Below, piece by piece: positions 35,110-35,802 of a stretch of 35,802 nucleotides of DNA (position 1 is the first letter of the stretch; each line of letters begins with the position of its first letter). Location: positions 1 through 35,802 of the forward strand of contig JAJRWY010000113.1 of NCBI GenBank assembly GCA_024276575.1. The letters are read 5' to 3'. This stretch comes from Candidatus Binatota bacterium. Its GTDB lineage: Bacteria; Desulfobacterota; Binatia; UBA1149; CAITLU01. The notes under the pieces are model-generated. The model was not told the DNA's origin. It was given only the letters and a program-made list of their open reading frames with translations, and made no database searches. The position numbers and the translations under genes are program-made.

Positions 35110-35352
35110 GTGGAATTGAGTCTCTCTAAAGTAACACGCAAGGGTCAAGTAACCATTCCGGCGTCGATACGTAAACGGCTAGGGATCGAGATAGGCACAC
35201 AGGTCGCGTTCTCGGTCGAAGCGGACCGGGTTGTTCTCCGTCCGGTTCCCAACGACATCCGCTCTCTGTTCGGCATAGTAAAAGCACGGCGGTCGGTAAG
35301 CCTGCGAGAGATGGACAAGACCGTGTCCGATATGGGCAACGAAGACCTGTGA
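35110..35352 (+). CDS. vapB: AbrB/SpoVT-type antitoxin (VapB-like)
   Basis: The 80-residue product has the swapped-hairpin DNA-binding domain LSKVTRKGQVTIPASIRKRL (residues 5-24) and GIEIGTQVAFSVEADRVVLR. The C-terminal RSVSLREMDKTVSDMGNEDL would bind the toxin. GTG at 35110 is the likely start (a TTG at 35116 is close). Its end overlaps the toxin start by four bases (GTGA), so translation is coupled. A near-copy of its second half is at 33057. Confidence 0.9.
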   Translation: MELSLSKVTRKGQVTIPASIRKRLGIEIGTQVAFSVEADRVVLRPVPNDIRSLFGIVKARRSVSLREMDKTVSDMGNEDL

Positions 35353-35735
35353 TTGCAGTCGATACGAACGTGCTGGTACGTGTGCTGGTCGATGACCGGC
35401 AAGCGCCGGCTCAGTGCAGAAAGGCACGAGCTGCAGTTGCGCAAGCCGGCGGCGCCTACGTCTCACAGGTCGTCCAGGCTGAAACCGCGTGGGTCCTCGC
35501 TCGCGCCTACGGTCTTGCGAAGACCGACATCGTCACCGTTTTGGCAGGCCTGGCGACCAACGCGGCCGTGGAACTCGAGCAGGCGGATTTGTTCGCCGCA
35601 GCGATCGAGGCCTACACAAAGGGAAGCGCCGACTTCGCAGACTACCTAGTTCTGGCAGCCTCCCGTTCCCACCGAGTCGAGCTTCTCAGTTTCGACCGAA
35701 AGCTCGCCCGCGAGCCGGGAGTACTCCGGCCCTGA
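35349..35735 (+). CDS. vapC: PIN-domain ribonuclease toxin (VapC-like)
   Basis: The 128-residue PIN protein starts IAVDTNVLVRVLVDD with Asp5, has ETAWVLARAY with Glu45, SADFADYLVLA with Asp95 and Asp98, and LLSFDRKLA with Asp116. These are the acidic residues that bind metal in VapC toxins, which cleave tRNA or rRNA and stop growth. Length is typical. The GTG start overlaps the antitoxin stop. All catalytic positions are intact, so it should be active. Confidence 0.92.
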   Translation: MIAVDTNVLVRVLVDDRQAPAQCRKARAAVAQAGGAYVSQVVQAETAWVLARAYGLAKTDIVTVLAGLATNAAVELEQADLFAAAIEAYTKGSADFADYLVLAASRSHRVELLSFDRKLAREPGVLRP

Positions 35736-35771
35736 GCGAGATGGTTGTCCGACTCGTAAACCTCGGTGGCC

Positions 35772-35797
35772 TGCGTATCAAAGATGCGTATCAAAGA
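35772..35797 (+). repeat. Two 13-base tandem repeats
   Basis: TGCGTATCAAAGA occurs twice back to back (35772-35784, 35785-35797) after the toxin gene, near the window end. Confidence 0.85.
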
Positions 35798-35802
35798 TGG
35801 AC

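Overview
The window is high-GC chromosomal DNA (roughly 60 percent or more G+C by eye) from a Gram-negative bacterium. It encodes a murein-recycling ligase (Mpl), a periplasmic Slt-type lytic transglycosylase, an LD-carboxypeptidase and an RND/MMPL exporter. Two tandem DUF507 genes, an FmdB zinc ribbon, the order rpsP-khpA-rimM-trmD-(PF09936-type RNA methyltransferase)-rplS, and secreted proteins with a dockerin-like EF-hand segment plus a Ser/Thr linker together suggest an uncultivated deltaproteobacterial-type lineage (Desulfobacterota, Binatota or Myxococcota sense). That placement is inference from gene content. No rRNA, tRNA, CRISPR array, phage or insertion-sequence transposase was seen.

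Layout. 1-142: truncated dispersed repeat. 258-1257 (-): a membrane protein of unknown function and a small zinc-ribbon protein. 1371-4124 (+): tldD-pmbA protease pair, followed by a palindrome-ended repeat (4132-4318). 4320-6395 (-): sulfatase-fold protein lacking catalytic residues. 6545-10327 (+): hydantoinase/oxoprolinase A and B subunits. 10430-14734 (-): phasin-like protein, FmdB zinc ribbon, then a housekeeping run of maf, yggS, proC and yggU. 14770-20590: cell-wall recycling block with slt (+) facing an ldcA-serine hydrolase-mpl operon (-); slt overlaps the 3' end of mpl by 289 bases antisense. 20696-21608 (+): DUF507 pair. 22060-24043 (+): groES-groEL with a terminator. 24219-27546 (+): ribosome/tRNA-modification operon, interrupted between khpA and rimM by nested repeats. 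27558-35735: accessory region with a DUF4143 ATPase, a secreted dockerin-like protein with a remnant of a relative beside the ATPase, a tiny lipoprotein-like peptide, an MMPL exporter, a Cys-rich secreted protein, a broken antitoxin copy and an intact vapBC-type toxin-antitoxin pair.

How the genes work together. Slt would release anhydromuropeptides, LdcA would trim D-Ala from tetrapeptides, and Mpl would re-attach the tripeptide to UDP-MurNAc; the serine hydrolase between them probably acts in the same route. The 24-27 kb operon supplies ribosomal proteins S16 and L19 with maturation and tRNA/RNA methylation factors.

No clear new multi-gene system was found. The observations most worth a second look are the nested repeat families around rimM, the degenerate sulfatase, the 29-residue lipobox peptide in front of the secreted protein, the slt/mpl overlap, and the duplicated toxin-antitoxin and secreted-protein fragments.
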